Positions 17,644 through 26,972 of a DNA stretch of 64,000 nucleotides are shown piece after piece. The stretch covers positions 15,975 through 79,974 of the forward strand of contig DASWIE010000030.1 of assembly GCA_036397815.1 (NCBI GenBank). The letters are read 5' to 3'. This DNA comes from DASQFY01 sp036397815 (GTDB taxonomy: Bacteria > Chloroflexota > Limnocylindria > QHBO01). Under the pieces are notes generated by a model. It saw only the letters and a list, made by a program, of their open reading frames with translations. It was not told where the DNA came from and made no database searches. Each line of letters starts with the position of its first letter. Position 1 is the first letter of the stretch. Position numbers and translations under genes: made by a program.

Positions 17644-18068
17644 AGACCTTCGCAGTCAAGGCGAGCGATATCGAGCGGCAGTGGTTGGTGGTCGATGCCA
17701 CCGGCCAGACGCTGGGCCGGCTCGCCACGCGCATCGCCACCCTGCTCGAGGGCAAGCACAAGGTGACCTACTCGCCGCACCTGGACACCGGCGATCACGT
17801 CGTGGTGATCAACGCGGCCAGGATCAAGGTCACCGGCAACAAGCTGATCCAGAAGCGCTACTACCGGCACTCCGGTTACCCCGGCGGCCTCAAGGAGGAG
17901 AGCCTCCAGACGCTCCTGGCCCGGAAGCCGGAGTTGGTCGTCGAGCGGGCCGTGAAGGGCATGCTGCCCCAGAACCGGCTCGGCCGGGCGATGTTCAAGA
18001 AGCTGAAGGTGTATGGCGGGGCGGAGCACCCGCACCAGGCCCAGCAGCCGACCGCTGCCGAGCTGTGA
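17640..18068 (+). CDS. rplM: 50S ribosomal protein L13
   Basis: Large-subunit assembly protein, 142 residues. WLVVDATGQTLGRLATRIA, GDHVVVINAARIKVTGNK and KGMLPQNRLGRAMFKKLKVY are hallmarks. GTG start overlapping the truA stop by 4 bases, in the common truA-rplM-rpsI order. Confidence 0.98.
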   Translation: MKTFAVKASDIERQWLVVDATGQTLGRLATRIATLLEGKHKVTYSPHLDTGDHVVVINAARIKVTGNKLIQKRYYRHSGYPGGLKEESLQTLLARKPELVVERAVKGMLPQNRLGRAMFKKLKVYGGAEHPHQAQQPTAAEL

Positions 18069-18084
18069 GAGGACGCAGGACGAC

Positions 18085-18477
18085 TTGAGTACCACCTATA
18101 TCTACGGCACCGGTCGCCGCAAGACATCGGTCGCCCGGGTCCGGCTGCTGCCGGGCGACGGGCAGATCGTCGTGAACGGCAAGGACGTGGCCGACTACTT
18201 CGGTGGCACGGGCGGCGCCACCGCCCTGCGGCTGCCGTTCCGCGTGACGGAGACCGAGGGGCGGTACTCCGCAACGGTGCTGGTGGCCGGCGGCGGCTTC
18301 TCGGGCCAGGCCGGCGCGATCCGCCACGGAATCGCCCGTGCCCTGGTCAGCGCCCATCCGGACGCTCGGGGGGCCCTGCGCGACGCGGGCCTGCTGACGC
18401 GCGACCCGCGCGCCAAGGAGCGCAAGAAGTACGGGCTGAAGCGAGCTCGCAAGGCGCCCCAGTACACAAAGCGCTAG
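18085..18477 (+). CDS. rpsI: 30S ribosomal protein S9
   Basis: Head protein whose C-terminal tail touches P-site tRNA, 130 residues. I chose TTG 18085, giving STTYIYGTGRRKTSVARVRL; upstream in-frame codons overlap rplM and are not S9-like. AGGA stretches lie upstream. The C-terminus KARKAPQYTKR, with the terminal basic pair, is diagnostic. Confidence 0.96.
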   Translation: MSTTYIYGTGRRKTSVARVRLLPGDGQIVVNGKDVADYFGGTGGATALRLPFRVTETEGRYSATVLVAGGGFSGQAGAIRHGIARALVSAHPDARGALRDAGLLTRDPRAKERKKYGLKRARKAPQYTKR

Positions 18478-18484
18478 ACCGATG

Positions 18485-18512
18485 GACCCCGGCGGAGTCG
18501 CCGGGGCCCTTT
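18485..18512 (+). terminator. Probable terminator after rpsI
   Basis: An 8-bp perfect GC stem (18487-18494 with 18499-18506) with a GAGT loop lies 9 bases after the rpsI stop, followed by CCCTTT. The T run is short, so termination may be partial. It marks the end of the ribosomal superoperon. Confidence 0.5.
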
Positions 18513-18520
18513 GGTATGAT
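18512..18520 (+). promoter_or_regulatory. Extended -10 promoter candidate for cdaA
   Basis: TGG followed by TATGAT (18515-18520) matches an extended -10 element with 5 of 6 hexamer bases. No convincing -35 was seen, as the region overlaps the hairpin. Position 37 bases before the cdaA GTG suits a start for the cdaA-glmS operon. Confidence 0.4.
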
Positions 18521-18556
18521 CGGCGAAAGACGCTCAGAGGGGCCACCCACCGGAAC

Positions 18557-19567
18557 GTGCTCGACGCGATCAGCGATTTCCTGCAGACATACCTTCGCGG
18601 CACTTGGACGTCGCTGGTCGACATCGTGCTCGTCGCGATCGTCATCTACTGGATCTTCATCCTGATCCGCGGCACCCGAGCCGTGCGCATCGTCATCGGC
18701 CTCTCGATCCTGTACCTGATCTACCTGGTGGCGCAAGCCGCCGAGCTTCGGCTTCTCTCCACGCTGCTGCAGACGGGCGCGGTGGTCGGCCTGTTCGCGA
18801 TCGTGGTCGTCTTCCAGCCGGAGCTTCGTCGCGCGCTGGAGCAGATCGGCCGCTTCGGCTCATTCAACCGCTTCTTCGTGTCGAGCGACGTGTCGGCCGC
18901 CGAGCGTGTCGCCCGTGAGATCAGCCGCGCCGCCCGGCTCCTGGCCGGATCGCGCCACGGCGCGCTGATCGTGCTGGAACGGGACACCGGCCTCCAGGAC
19001 CTGGCGACCGATTCGGGCGTGCCGCTGCACGCCGACCTTCGCGCGGAGCTGCTGGCGACCATCTTCTACCACGGCACCGCCCTGCACGACGGGGCGGTGA
19101 TCGTCTCCGGCGAGAAGATCATCGCTTCCGCCGTCCTCCTGCCGCTCTCGCAGAACGTGCTCGACAGTGAGCGCTACGGGACCCGCCACCGGGCGGCGAT
19201 CGGCATCAGCGAGCAGACGGACGCGATCGTGGTGGTGGTCAGCGAAGAGACCGGCTCTATCAGCCTGGTGATGCGCGGCCGCATCGAGCGCAACCTCACC
19301 GAGGAGCAGCTGCGCCGTCGCATCTTCAACCTGATCCGGCCCCAGGCGCCGCGCCAGCGCATGCCGCTCCTGCGTCGCAGCATCGAGGGGCGCTGGCAGG
19401 TCGGCCCGGAGGCCGAGATCGAGCATCCGATCGATCCCGACGCCCGAGTCGTGGTGGAGGGCCTCGACGCCGGCCTCAAGTCACCGCCCGCCCCGGCCGA
19501 CGGCGAGGCACCCGCGCCCAAGCAGCCCAGCGAGCCGCCGATCGTCCCGGCCGAGCGGAGGGGCTAG
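18557..19567 (+). CDS. cdaA: Diadenylate cyclase CdaA
   Basis: Makes the second messenger c-di-AMP from two ATP at the inner membrane. From GTG 18557 the protein has 336 residues, with three membrane segments in about the first 90 and then the DAC domain. Catalytic motifs are DGA at 178-180 and RHR at 210-212. The frame is open back to 18482, but that start lies inside the terminator. A Pro/Ala/Glu tail ends it. One base from cdaR and upstream of glmM, the conserved c-di-AMP operon of Firmicutes and others. Confidence 0.95.
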   Translation: MLDAISDFLQTYLRGTWTSLVDIVLVAIVIYWIFILIRGTRAVRIVIGLSILYLIYLVAQAAELRLLSTLLQTGAVVGLFAIVVVFQPELRRALEQIGRFGSFNRFFVSSDVSAAERVAREISRAARLLAGSRHGALIVLERDTGLQDLATDSGVPLHADLRAELLATIFYHGTALHDGAVIVSGEKIIASAVLLPLSQNVLDSERYGTRHRAAIGISEQTDAIVVVVSEETGSISLVMRGRIERNLTEEQLRRRIFNLIRPQAPRQRMPLLRRSIEGRWQVGPEAEIEHPIDPDARVVVEGLDAGLKSPPAPADGEAPAPKQPSEPPIVPAERRG

Positions 19568-20791
19568 ATGGCCTTCCTGGTCCGCAACTGGCACCTGAAG
19601 CTGGGCGCCATCACCCTGGCCACCATCCTGTACACCGGCTTCGTCTACTCGGGCTCCTTCACCGAGCGCCCGGTGGCCGGCGTTCGCGTCGACGTCGCCG
19701 GTCAGCCGAGCGACTGGGTCCGCCTCGGCCAGCTGCGGGGGGTGACGATCACCTACCGCGTGGCGTCCAACTCCGCGGCGCTGGTCCAGCCCGAATCGTT
19801 CACCGCCTCGGTCGACTTCGCCGACTACGACCCGGATCTGGCGGCCCAGCCCCAGTCGCTCCGGGTCGAAGCACGTTCGACGCTGAACGGGGTCGACATC
19901 CTGAGTGTCGAGCCGGAGGAAGTGACCGTCACGCTCGATCGGGTCGACACCAAGACGATCACGGTCCGCATCGATCGGGGCCCGGTGCCGGAGGGTCTGG
20001 AGATCGGCGAGCCCCAGCTGAGCGTGCGGGAGGTCACCGCGCGCGGCGCCGCATCTCTCCTGGCGCGGGTGGATCACGCCCGGGCGACGATCAGCATCCA
20101 GCCATCGGGGATCGACGTGAATGACCAGGTGGAGCTCACCGCGGTCGACGTCAACGCCGAACCGGTCCTCTCGGTCGAGCTCGACCCGTCCAGCGTGACA
20201 ATCCAGATCGAGGTGGAGACGAACGAGACGAGCAAGACGGTCCCGGTTCGTCCGGACCTGGACGGGACGGTGGCGGCGGGCTTCGAGATCGCCTCGATCG
20301 GCCTGGATCCGCCTGTCGTCACGCTCCGCGGGCTGCCCGATGCACTTGCCGGCGTCTCCGAGGTCGTGACCGAGCCGCTGCCGCTCGACGGATCGACGTC
20401 GACCCTCACCCTGGAATCCGTGCTGGTGCTGCCGACCGGCACGCGGCTCTCGGAAGCGAGCCAGCCCCCGACGGTCACGATCGAGATCCGTCCGGCCATC
20501 GTGACGCGCACCTTCCTGCTCGGCCTGGTCTGCCAGGGCGCGGACCCCGGGGTGGCATGCCTGCCGCAGCTGGAGCAGGTGTCGGTGACGCTGCGCGGGA
20601 CGGCCGCCGCCCTCGACGCGCTGGACGAAGCGGACATCTCGCCGATCCTGAACGTGGCCGGCCTCGCGCCCGGCGAGCACGATATCGTCCCGACGCTGGT
20701 GCTTCCCACCGGGGTGGAGCGCGTCGCCCTGTCGCCGGTCACGGTGACGGTCGTGCTCCAGCCTCCCGCCTCGCCCAGCCCCGCTGGCTGA
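19568..20791 (+). CDS. cdaR: YbbR-domain protein, CdaA regulator-like
   Basis: 407 residues: a membrane anchor at about residues 8-27 and then an extracytoplasmic region built of YbbR-type beta repeats, recognisable by repeated patterns such as VTVTLDRVDTKTITVRI and VTIQIEVETNETSKTVPV. In Firmicutes CdaR binds CdaA and modulates it. Here it starts right after cdaA and overlaps glmM by one base. Family call is firm; the regulatory role is by analogy. Confidence 0.88.
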   Translation: MAFLVRNWHLKLGAITLATILYTGFVYSGSFTERPVAGVRVDVAGQPSDWVRLGQLRGVTITYRVASNSAALVQPESFTASVDFADYDPDLAAQPQSLRVEARSTLNGVDILSVEPEEVTVTLDRVDTKTITVRIDRGPVPEGLEIGEPQLSVREVTARGAASLLARVDHARATISIQPSGIDVNDQVELTAVDVNAEPVLSVELDPSSVTIQIEVETNETSKTVPVRPDLDGTVAAGFEIASIGLDPPVVTLRGLPDALAGVSEVVTEPLPLDGSTSTLTLESVLVLPTGTRLSEASQPPTVTIEIRPAIVTRTFLLGLVCQGADPGVACLPQLEQVSVTLRGTAAALDALDEADISPILNVAGLAPGEHDIVPTLVLPTGVERVALSPVTVTVVLQPPASPSPAG

Positions 20792-22122
20792 TGGGTCGCC
20801 TCTTCGGTACCGATGGCATCCGTGGCGTCGCGAACGTGGATCTCAGCCCGATCCTCGCCTACGACCTGGGTCGAGCGGTGGGGTATCTGCTCGATGGGGC
20901 CGGCCGGAGCGTGGTCGTCGGCCAGGACACCCGGCGCTCGGGCGACATGCTCGTCTCGGCGCTCTCCGCCGGCCTCTCGGCGGTCGGGGCGGACGTCGTC
21001 GAGCTCGGCGTGGTCACCACGCCCTGCCTCGCCTTCGCCGCGGCGAACGGAGATCACGCGGCCGGGGTGATGGTCTCCGCCTCGCACAACCCCGCCGAGG
21101 ACAATGGGCTCAAAGTCGTCTCCGGCGGGCGCAAGGTCGACGACGAGGTCGAGGAGCGGCTGGAGCGGCTCATCTTCCAGGCCGATGCGCTGCCGGGCAA
21201 GCAGAACGCCGAGCTGGGACGCATTCGACACGACTCCGCGGAGGTCGATGCCTACGCCGCGCACCTGGCGGAAGCTGCCGGTGACGCGCTCGACGGGCTG
21301 CGTATCGGGATCGACTGCGCCAATGGGTCCGCTTCCGCCATTGCCCCCGATCTCTTCCGCCGGCTCGGTGCGGAGACGACCGTCCTGTTCGCCGAGCCGG
21401 ATGGCTCGAACATCAACCAGGGCTCTGGATCGACGCATCCCGAAAGGCTGGCCGCGACCGTCGTCGAGCGCGGGCTCCAGATGGGGTTCGCCTTCGACGG
21501 CGACGCCGACCGGCTGATCGCCGTCGACGAGGCCGGGGAGATCGTCGACGGCGATGCGATCATGGCCATCTGCGCCCTGCAGCGCCTGGCGGCCGGAACG
21601 CTGCGAAACGGGATCCTGGTTGCCACCGTCATGAGCAACGGTGGGCTGGATCGTGCGATCGAGGCGGCCGGCGGGCGCGTGCTGCGCACTCCCGTCGGCG
21701 ACCGCCATGTGTTCGAGACGATGGAGCGAGCCGACGCCGTGGTCGGCGGCGAGCAGTCCGGCCACATCATCTTTCGCGACCGGGCAACCACCGGGGACGG
21801 GATGCTGACCGCGATCGAGCTGGTCAAGGCCGTCCGCGCGAGCGAGGGCGCGACCCTCGGCGACCTGGCCGGGCGAATTTCGAGGCTTCCGCAGGTGGTG
21901 ATAAACTCAGCCGTCCGTCACAAGGACTCCTGGGAGGTCGACCCGGCCTTCGCCGCCGCCGTGGTGCGCGCAGAAGTTCGCCTGGGGTCGCGCGGACGCA
22001 TCCTGGTTCGCCCTTCCGGCACGGAGCAGACGATCCGGATCATGGTCGAGGGCGACCAGCTGGACGAGATCAACGAGATCGCGCGCGAGCTGCACGAGCT
22101 GGCCCAGACGCGTCTGAACTAG
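20791..22122 (+). CDS. glmM: Phosphoglucosamine mutase
   Basis: Interconverts glucosamine-6-phosphate and glucosamine-1-phosphate for cell-wall precursors. 443 residues from ATG 20791. The phosphorylated serine is S98 in SASHNP; the metal loop FDGDADR is near residue 235 and the phosphate-binding RPSGTE near 411. In Firmicutes GlmM inhibits CdaA, and the gene order here keeps that link. glmS follows 17 bases downstream. Confidence 0.95.
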   Translation: MGRLFGTDGIRGVANVDLSPILAYDLGRAVGYLLDGAGRSVVVGQDTRRSGDMLVSALSAGLSAVGADVVELGVVTTPCLAFAAANGDHAAGVMVSASHNPAEDNGLKVVSGGRKVDDEVEERLERLIFQADALPGKQNAELGRIRHDSAEVDAYAAHLAEAAGDALDGLRIGIDCANGSASAIAPDLFRRLGAETTVLFAEPDGSNINQGSGSTHPERLAATVVERGLQMGFAFDGDADRLIAVDEAGEIVDGDAIMAICALQRLAAGTLRNGILVATVMSNGGLDRAIEAAGGRVLRTPVGDRHVFETMERADAVVGGEQSGHIIFRDRATTGDGMLTAIELVKAVRASEGATLGDLAGRISRLPQVVINSAVRHKDSWEVDPAFAAAVVRAEVRLGSRGRILVRPSGTEQTIRIMVEGDQLDEINEIARELHELAQTRLN

Positions 22123-22139
22123 GCGAAGAGGAGACCCCC

Positions 22140-23969
22140 ATGTGCGGCATCGTCGGATACGTGGGGCCGCGCGACGCCGCGCCGATCCTGCTGGAGGGCT
22201 TACGCCGCCTCGAGTATCGCGGCTACGACTCTGCCGGCATCGCGCTGCTCACCGAGGCCGGGGACGTCTTCGTCGAGAAGAAGGCCGGCAAGCTCAGCAA
22301 CCTGACCGATCACCTCAACGGCGGCGCTCCGGCCGGCCATCCCGGGATCGCCCATACCCGCTGGGCGACCCACGGCCGCCCGAACGACGCGAATGCGCAC
22401 CCGCACACTGACTGCGGCGGCCAGCTGGCGCTGATCCACAACGGGATCATCGAGAACTATCGCGAGATCAAGGACCGGATGCTGGCCGAAGGCCATCGGT
22501 TCACCTCCGAGACCGATACCGAGGCGCTGGCGCACCTGATCGAGAGCCGCTACACCGGTGACTTGGTCGAGGCCGTGCGCGAGGCGCTCAACGAGGTCAG
22601 GGGCGCGTACGCGATCGGCGTCATGCATACCGACCATCCCGACCGGATCGTGGGCGCCCGCATGAACGTGCCGCTGATCGTGGGCCTCGGCAACGGCGAG
22701 GGCTTCCTGGCCAGCGACGTCCCCGCCATCCTGGAGCACACCAAGAACGTCGTGATCCTGCACGAGGGCGACATCGCGGACGTCTCGCCGGATGGCGTGC
22801 GGATCATCGGCCTCGACGGCGCGGAGGTGCAGCGCGATGTGACGCGCATCCGCTGGAGCATCGAGGCGGCCGAGAAGGGCGGATTCGCGCATTTCACGCT
22901 GAAGGAGATCTACGAGCAGCCGCACGCCATCCAGGAGGCACTGCGCGGGCGCGTGGATGCGTCCGGGATGATCACCCTGACGGAGCTGGAGCCGATCGAG
23001 CAGAAGCTTCGCGCCGCCGAACGCGTGTACGTGATCGGCTGCGGAACGGCCCGCTATGCGGGCGAAGTGGGAGCGCAGCTGATCCAGCAGTGGGCCGGGC
23101 TGCCCGCCAGCAGCCAGATCGGCAGCGAGATGCGCTACTCGCCGCCGCCGATCGACGAGCGAACGCTGGTGATCAGCGTCAGCCAATCCGGCGAGACGGC
23201 CGACACCCTGGCGCCCCAGAAGCTGGCCGCCGAGCAGGGGGCCACGATCGTGGTGGTGACCAACGTGGTCGGCAGCGCGATCACCCGGGAGGCCGACGCG
23301 GTCTGCTACCTGCAGGCTGGCCCGGAGGTGGCGGTCGCCTCCACCAAGGCGTTCGTCACCCAAGTGGTGGTGCTGCAGATGATCGCCCTGCACCTGGCGA
23401 TGCTGCGCGGGCGCCTCACGGCGCACCAGGTGCGAACTTTCGGCCTGGGCCTGCGCGAGCTGCCGGCCCTCTCCGCCGAGGCGCTCAAGCTCGCCCCGCA
23501 GGTCAAGAAGCTGGCGCGTCGCTGGAACAGCGTGCGGAACGTGATGTACATCGGTCGTGCGCTCGGCTTTCCGATCGCGATGGAGGGAGCGCTGAAGCTG
23601 AAGGAGCTCTCATACGTCCACGCGGAGGGCTACGCCGCGGGCGAGCTGAAGCATGGCCCGATCGCGCTGCTCGATCACGACACGCCGCTGGTGGCGATCG
23701 CGACACAGGGCTCGACCTACGAGAAGGTGGTCAGCAACATCGCCGAGGTCCGCGCCCGGGAGGCGCCCGTGGTTGCGGTTGCCACCGCCGGTGACGAGGA
23801 GATCGCGCGCTACGCGCCGGACGTGCTCTACGTCCCTGAGACCCTCGAGCAGCTCGCCCCGGTGATCGCGATCCTGCCGCTTCAGCTGCTCGCCTACGAG
23901 GTCGCGGTGGCGCGCGGCACGGATGTCGATCAGCCGCGCAACCTGGCCAAGTCGGTCACCGTCGAGTAG
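22140..23969 (+). CDS. glmS: Glutamine--fructose-6-phosphate aminotransferase
   Basis: Makes glucosamine-6-phosphate from fructose-6-phosphate and glutamine, the entry step to UDP-GlcNAc. 609 residues. The glutaminase nucleophile is C2 in MCGIVGYVG; two SIS sugar-isomerase domains follow (SQSGETADT near 350, then SYVHAEGYAAGELKHGP), and the C-terminus DQPRNLAKSVTVE is invariant in the family. AAGAGGAG lies just upstream of the ATG. No glmS ribozyme is possible in the 17-base gap. Confidence 0.98.
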   Translation: MCGIVGYVGPRDAAPILLEGLRRLEYRGYDSAGIALLTEAGDVFVEKKAGKLSNLTDHLNGGAPAGHPGIAHTRWATHGRPNDANAHPHTDCGGQLALIHNGIIENYREIKDRMLAEGHRFTSETDTEALAHLIESRYTGDLVEAVREALNEVRGAYAIGVMHTDHPDRIVGARMNVPLIVGLGNGEGFLASDVPAILEHTKNVVILHEGDIADVSPDGVRIIGLDGAEVQRDVTRIRWSIEAAEKGGFAHFTLKEIYEQPHAIQEALRGRVDASGMITLTELEPIEQKLRAAERVYVIGCGTARYAGEVGAQLIQQWAGLPASSQIGSEMRYSPPPIDERTLVISVSQSGETADTLAPQKLAAEQGATIVVVTNVVGSAITREADAVCYLQAGPEVAVASTKAFVTQVVVLQMIALHLAMLRGRLTAHQVRTFGLGLRELPALSAEALKLAPQVKKLARRWNSVRNVMYIGRALGFPIAMEGALKLKELSYVHAEGYAAGELKHGPIALLDHDTPLVAIATQGSTYEKVVSNIAEVRAREAPVVAVATAGDEEIARYAPDVLYVPETLEQLAPVIAILPLQLLAYEVAVARGTDVDQPRNLAKSVTVE

Positions 23970-23979
23970 CGGATCGAGG

Positions 23980-24360
23980 ATGAGCCGCCACGAGATCGGC
24001 GTCGACCTCATCGACATCGACCGCATCAGCAGTGTGCTCTCGCGTCATCCGGACCGCTTCCGCGAACGGGTCCTGACCGAGGCCGAGGCACGCTACTGCG
24101 GGCGAAAGGCGGAGCGCATCGCCGGCCGCTGGGCGGCCAAGGAGGCGATCAGCAAGGTGCTCGGGCTCGGCGTGCGGGGGGTGGGCTGGCGCGAGATCGA
24201 GATCCTGCCCAACTGGGCGGGGGCGCCGCAGGTGCGTCTCCACGCCCGGGCCGCCGCACGAGCGGCCTCGATGCAGCTCCAGGACGTGACCGTCTCGATC
24301 TCACACGAGCGCCGCATGGCGGTCGCGGTGGCGGTCGCTCATCGCGGCGCGCCGGAGTAG
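23980..24360 (+). CDS. acpS: Holo-[acyl-carrier-protein] synthase
   Basis: Transfers the phosphopantetheine arm from CoA to acyl carrier protein. 126 residues from ATG 23980. Magnesium ligands D9 (GVDLIDIDR) and E55 (RWAAKEAISK) and the C-terminal VSISHERRMAVA are all visible. Eleven bases after glmS and 3 before nnrD. Confidence 0.95.
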   Translation: MSRHEIGVDLIDIDRISSVLSRHPDRFRERVLTEAEARYCGRKAERIAGRWAAKEAISKVLGLGVRGVGWREIEILPNWAGAPQVRLHARAAARAASMQLQDVTVSISHERRMAVAVAVAHRGAPE

Positions 24361-24363
24361 GCC

Positions 24364-25266
24364 GTGGCCGCGCGGACGCTGACCCAGCGCTGGGTGGCCG
24401 AGCGCCTGCCCTCTCGCCCGCCGCGCGCCCACAAGGGCACCTTCGGGCGCCTGCTGGTGATCGCCGGCTCGCTCGAATACGCGGGCGCGGCGTTGCTCAC
24501 CGGCCTCGGCGCGGCCCGAGCCGGCGCGGGACTCGTCTGCCTCGCCACCCCCGAATCGGTCGGCATGCGGCTGCTCGGCATCGTGCCGGAGCTCACCGCC
24601 ATGCTCCTGGCCGAGGAGGCGCCCGGCCTCATCGCGCCCGGCGGCTGGCGCCGGCTGGGGGCTGAAGCGAGCACGTACGAGGCCGTGGTGGTGGGGCCCG
24701 GGCTCGGCCACCAGCCGTCGACCGTTCGTCGCGCGCGCCACCTCATCGGCGAGCTGAAGGGGCCGGCGGTGGTGGATGCGGATGGCCTGAACGCGCTGGC
24801 GGAGGCGCAGCGCTGGTGGCAGGGCCTCAGCTCCTCGCTGGTGCTGACTCCCCATCCGGGCGAGTTCGCGCGGCTCACCGGCAAGCCGGCCGATCCCGCA
24901 CTGGGCGAGGATGATGAGGCGCGAGCGGCGGCGGCCGGCGAGGCGGCCATTCGCTGGGGCCAGGTCATCGTGCTCAAGGGGGCGCGGACGGTGGTGGCCG
25001 GTCCCGACGGCGAGCTGCTGCGCTCGGACGTCGCAACCCCGGCGCTGGCGACCGCCGGCAGCGGAGACGTGCTGGCCGGAGTCATCGGCGCCTTCCTGGC
25101 GGCGGGCTGCACGCCGCTGGCCGCGGCGGGCTGTGGGGTGGCAGTGCATGGGGCGGCCGGCCTGCTGGCGGAGGACCGGATCGGTCATGCCGGGGTCATC
25201 GCCCGCGACCTCGCCGCTCTCCTGCCCGAGGCGATCGAGCAGCTGCGTGGCGGGCGCGGCTCGTGA
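24364..25266 (+). CDS. nnrD: ADP-dependent NAD(P)H-hydrate dehydratase
   Basis: Repairs hydrated NAD(P)H. 300 residues of the ribokinase-like YjeF C-terminal family: GSLEYAGAALLTGLGAARAGAGLV near residue 36, VVDADGLNAL near 138, TPHPGEF near 161 and TAGSGDVLAG near 231-240. Many bacteria fuse this to an epimerase (NnrE); that domain is absent here and no separate copy is in the window. GTG start; overlaps alr by 4 bases. Confidence 0.92.
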   Translation: MAARTLTQRWVAERLPSRPPRAHKGTFGRLLVIAGSLEYAGAALLTGLGAARAGAGLVCLATPESVGMRLLGIVPELTAMLLAEEAPGLIAPGGWRRLGAEASTYEAVVVGPGLGHQPSTVRRARHLIGELKGPAVVDADGLNALAEAQRWWQGLSSSLVLTPHPGEFARLTGKPADPALGEDDEARAAAAGEAAIRWGQVIVLKGARTVVAGPDGELLRSDVATPALATAGSGDVLAGVIGAFLAAGCTPLAAAGCGVAVHGAAGLLAEDRIGHAGVIARDLAALLPEAIEQLRGGRGS

Positions 25267-26396
25267 GCCACCCGACACTTACACGCAGCCCACACCGCGC
25301 GTGGGTCGAGGTCGACCACGCCGCGATCGTCGACAACCTGGCCGTGCTGCGGCGCCTCGCCGGCCCGGGCAAGCAGGTGATCGCGGTGGTGAAGGCCAAC
25401 GCCTACGGCCACGGCGCCGTCGCGGTGGCTCACACGCTGCTCACGGCCGGAGCCGAGCGCCTGGCGGTCGCGACCCTGCCCGAGGCGCTGGAGCTGCGTG
25501 GCGCGGGCATCGACGCTCCCATCACGGTGCTGTGGGGGATCGGCGAGCCTGAGGCAGCGGCGACGGCAGCCGCCGGACTGGAGCCGATCGTGTACGACCC
25601 TGCCGGGATCGATCGCGTCGAGCGGGCCGCGGCGGCCACCGGCGGGCGGGCATCGGTCCAGCTCAAGATCGACTCCGGGCTCGGCCGCCAGGGTGCCGAC
25701 CCGGCCGATGCCGTCGAGCTCGGGCTGCGCATCGTCCGCAGCCGCCACCTGCAGCTGACCGGCACCTTCAGCCACCTGGCGATCCCCGGCGAGGACGATG
25801 CCTACACCGACGTGCAGCTGTTGCAGCTGGCGCGGGCGCTCGATGCGATGCGATCTGCCGGGATCGATCCGGGCCTGGTCCACGTGGCGGCCACCGGAGG
25901 GATCCTGGCCGCGGCCGGGGGCTTTGCCGATGCCGTGCGCCCCGGCCTGGGGCTGTACGGGCTGGTGCCCGGCTGGGCGTCCGCCCGTGATCACGGCCTG
26001 CGCCCGGCACTGTCGTTGAAGGCCCTCCCGCTGCGCATCTTCGATCTGGCGGCCGGAGCGCCGATCGGCTATGGGCTGCGCTTCCGTGCCGAGCGCGCGA
26101 CGCGGATCGCCACGCTGGGGATCGGCTACGGCGACGGCTGGCCACGTGCCCACGCCAACAATGGCCGGGTGCTCGTGCGTGGACGCCTGGCACCAATCGT
26201 CGGGGCGATCAGCATGGACGGGATCACCGTCGATCTGGGTCAGAACGATGATGTAACCTACGACGACGAGTTCGTCCTGATCGGCGAGCAGATGGGCGCG
26301 CTCATCTCGGCCGATGAGGTCGCTGCGGAGCGACGCACCATCAACTACGAAGTGACGACCGCCCTCCGCGACCGGCTCCCTCGCCTTCACCTGTAG
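25263..26396 (+). CDS. alr: Alanine racemase
   Basis: PLP enzyme supplying D-alanine for peptidoglycan. 377 residues. The PLP lysine is K44 in VVKANAYGHG and the opposing catalytic tyrosine Y289 in GIGYGDGWPR. The C-terminal block SMDGITVDL is typical. GTG start overlapping nnrD; the acpS-nnrD-alr order is common in many phyla. A 45-base gap follows. Confidence 0.96.
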   Translation: MSHPTLTRSPHRAWVEVDHAAIVDNLAVLRRLAGPGKQVIAVVKANAYGHGAVAVAHTLLTAGAERLAVATLPEALELRGAGIDAPITVLWGIGEPEAAATAAAGLEPIVYDPAGIDRVERAAAATGGRASVQLKIDSGLGRQGADPADAVELGLRIVRSRHLQLTGTFSHLAIPGEDDAYTDVQLLQLARALDAMRSAGIDPGLVHVAATGGILAAAGGFADAVRPGLGLYGLVPGWASARDHGLRPALSLKALPLRIFDLAAGAPIGYGLRFRAERATRIATLGIGYGDGWPRAHANNGRVLVRGRLAPIVGAISMDGITVDLGQNDDVTYDDEFVLIGEQMGALISADEVAAERRTINYEVTTALRDRLPRLHL

Positions 26397-26441
26397 GCCG
26401 AGGCGCTCTTCGCGGAGACCGGGGCGTCGAGCGAGCGGAGA

Positions 26442-26972
26442 ATGGCTGTCCCGATGGAGATCGACGTCTGGCAGGGGGAGATCGCCGAGCTCGAGGTCGA
26501 CGCCCTGATCGTGCCGGCGACCGAGAGCCTGTTCATGACGATCCCGGTCGCCCGCGCCGTGAAGCGCCGCTCGGGTGAGAGCGTGGAGCGCGACGCCGTC
26601 GAGCAGGGACCGATCGAGGCCGGATCCGCGGTGGTCACCTCCGGCGGAGACCTGGCTGCTCCCTACATCATCCACGCCGTCGCGGTTGGCCATGACAACC
26701 GGCCCGATGCCGATCGCGTGAGACGCGCCATCCACGCGGCCTTCGAGATCGCCGCCAGGCTGGGGCTGCACCGGCTGGCGACCGCGCCGATCGGGGTCGA
26801 CCGCGGGGTCTTCAGCCCCGAAGAGGGAGCGGCCCTGATGGCCGAGGTGCTCGCCTCCCGTTCGAGCTCGGGAGACTCCCTGCCATCCTCGCTGGTGGTC
26901 GCCGTCATTAGCCCGAGCGAGGCGACCGCGTATCGCGCAACCCTGGAGCCGCTGCGAACCGTGCGCCGATGA
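26442..26972 (+). CDS. Divergent macro-domain protein
   Basis: 176 residues with the macro-domain layout: GEIAELEVDALIVPAT near residues 12-27, then GSAVVTSGGDLAAPYIIHAV near 60-80 and LATAPIGVDRGVF near 107-120. D20 is kept, but the usual Asn of NAAN and the glycine-rich loop GGGVAGAI are replaced (here IVPAT and TIPVARAV). ADP-ribose hydrolysis is therefore doubtful; ligand binding is possible. ATG 26454 is an alternative start. It overlaps the next gene as ATGA and opens the eight-gene run to 33055. Confidence 0.75.
   Translation: MAVPMEIDVWQGEIAELEVDALIVPATESLFMTIPVARAVKRRSGESVERDAVEQGPIEAGSAVVTSGGDLAAPYIIHAVAVGHDNRPDADRVRRAIHAAFEIAARLGLHRLATAPIGVDRGVFSPEEGAALMAEVLASRSSSGDSLPSSLVVAVISPSEATAYRATLEPLRTVRR

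Noticed and set aside
18482..18556. Longer N-terminus for cdaA
   Set aside because: This in-frame extension lies on the terminator hairpin and is not membrane-like; GTG 18557 gives the usual start.
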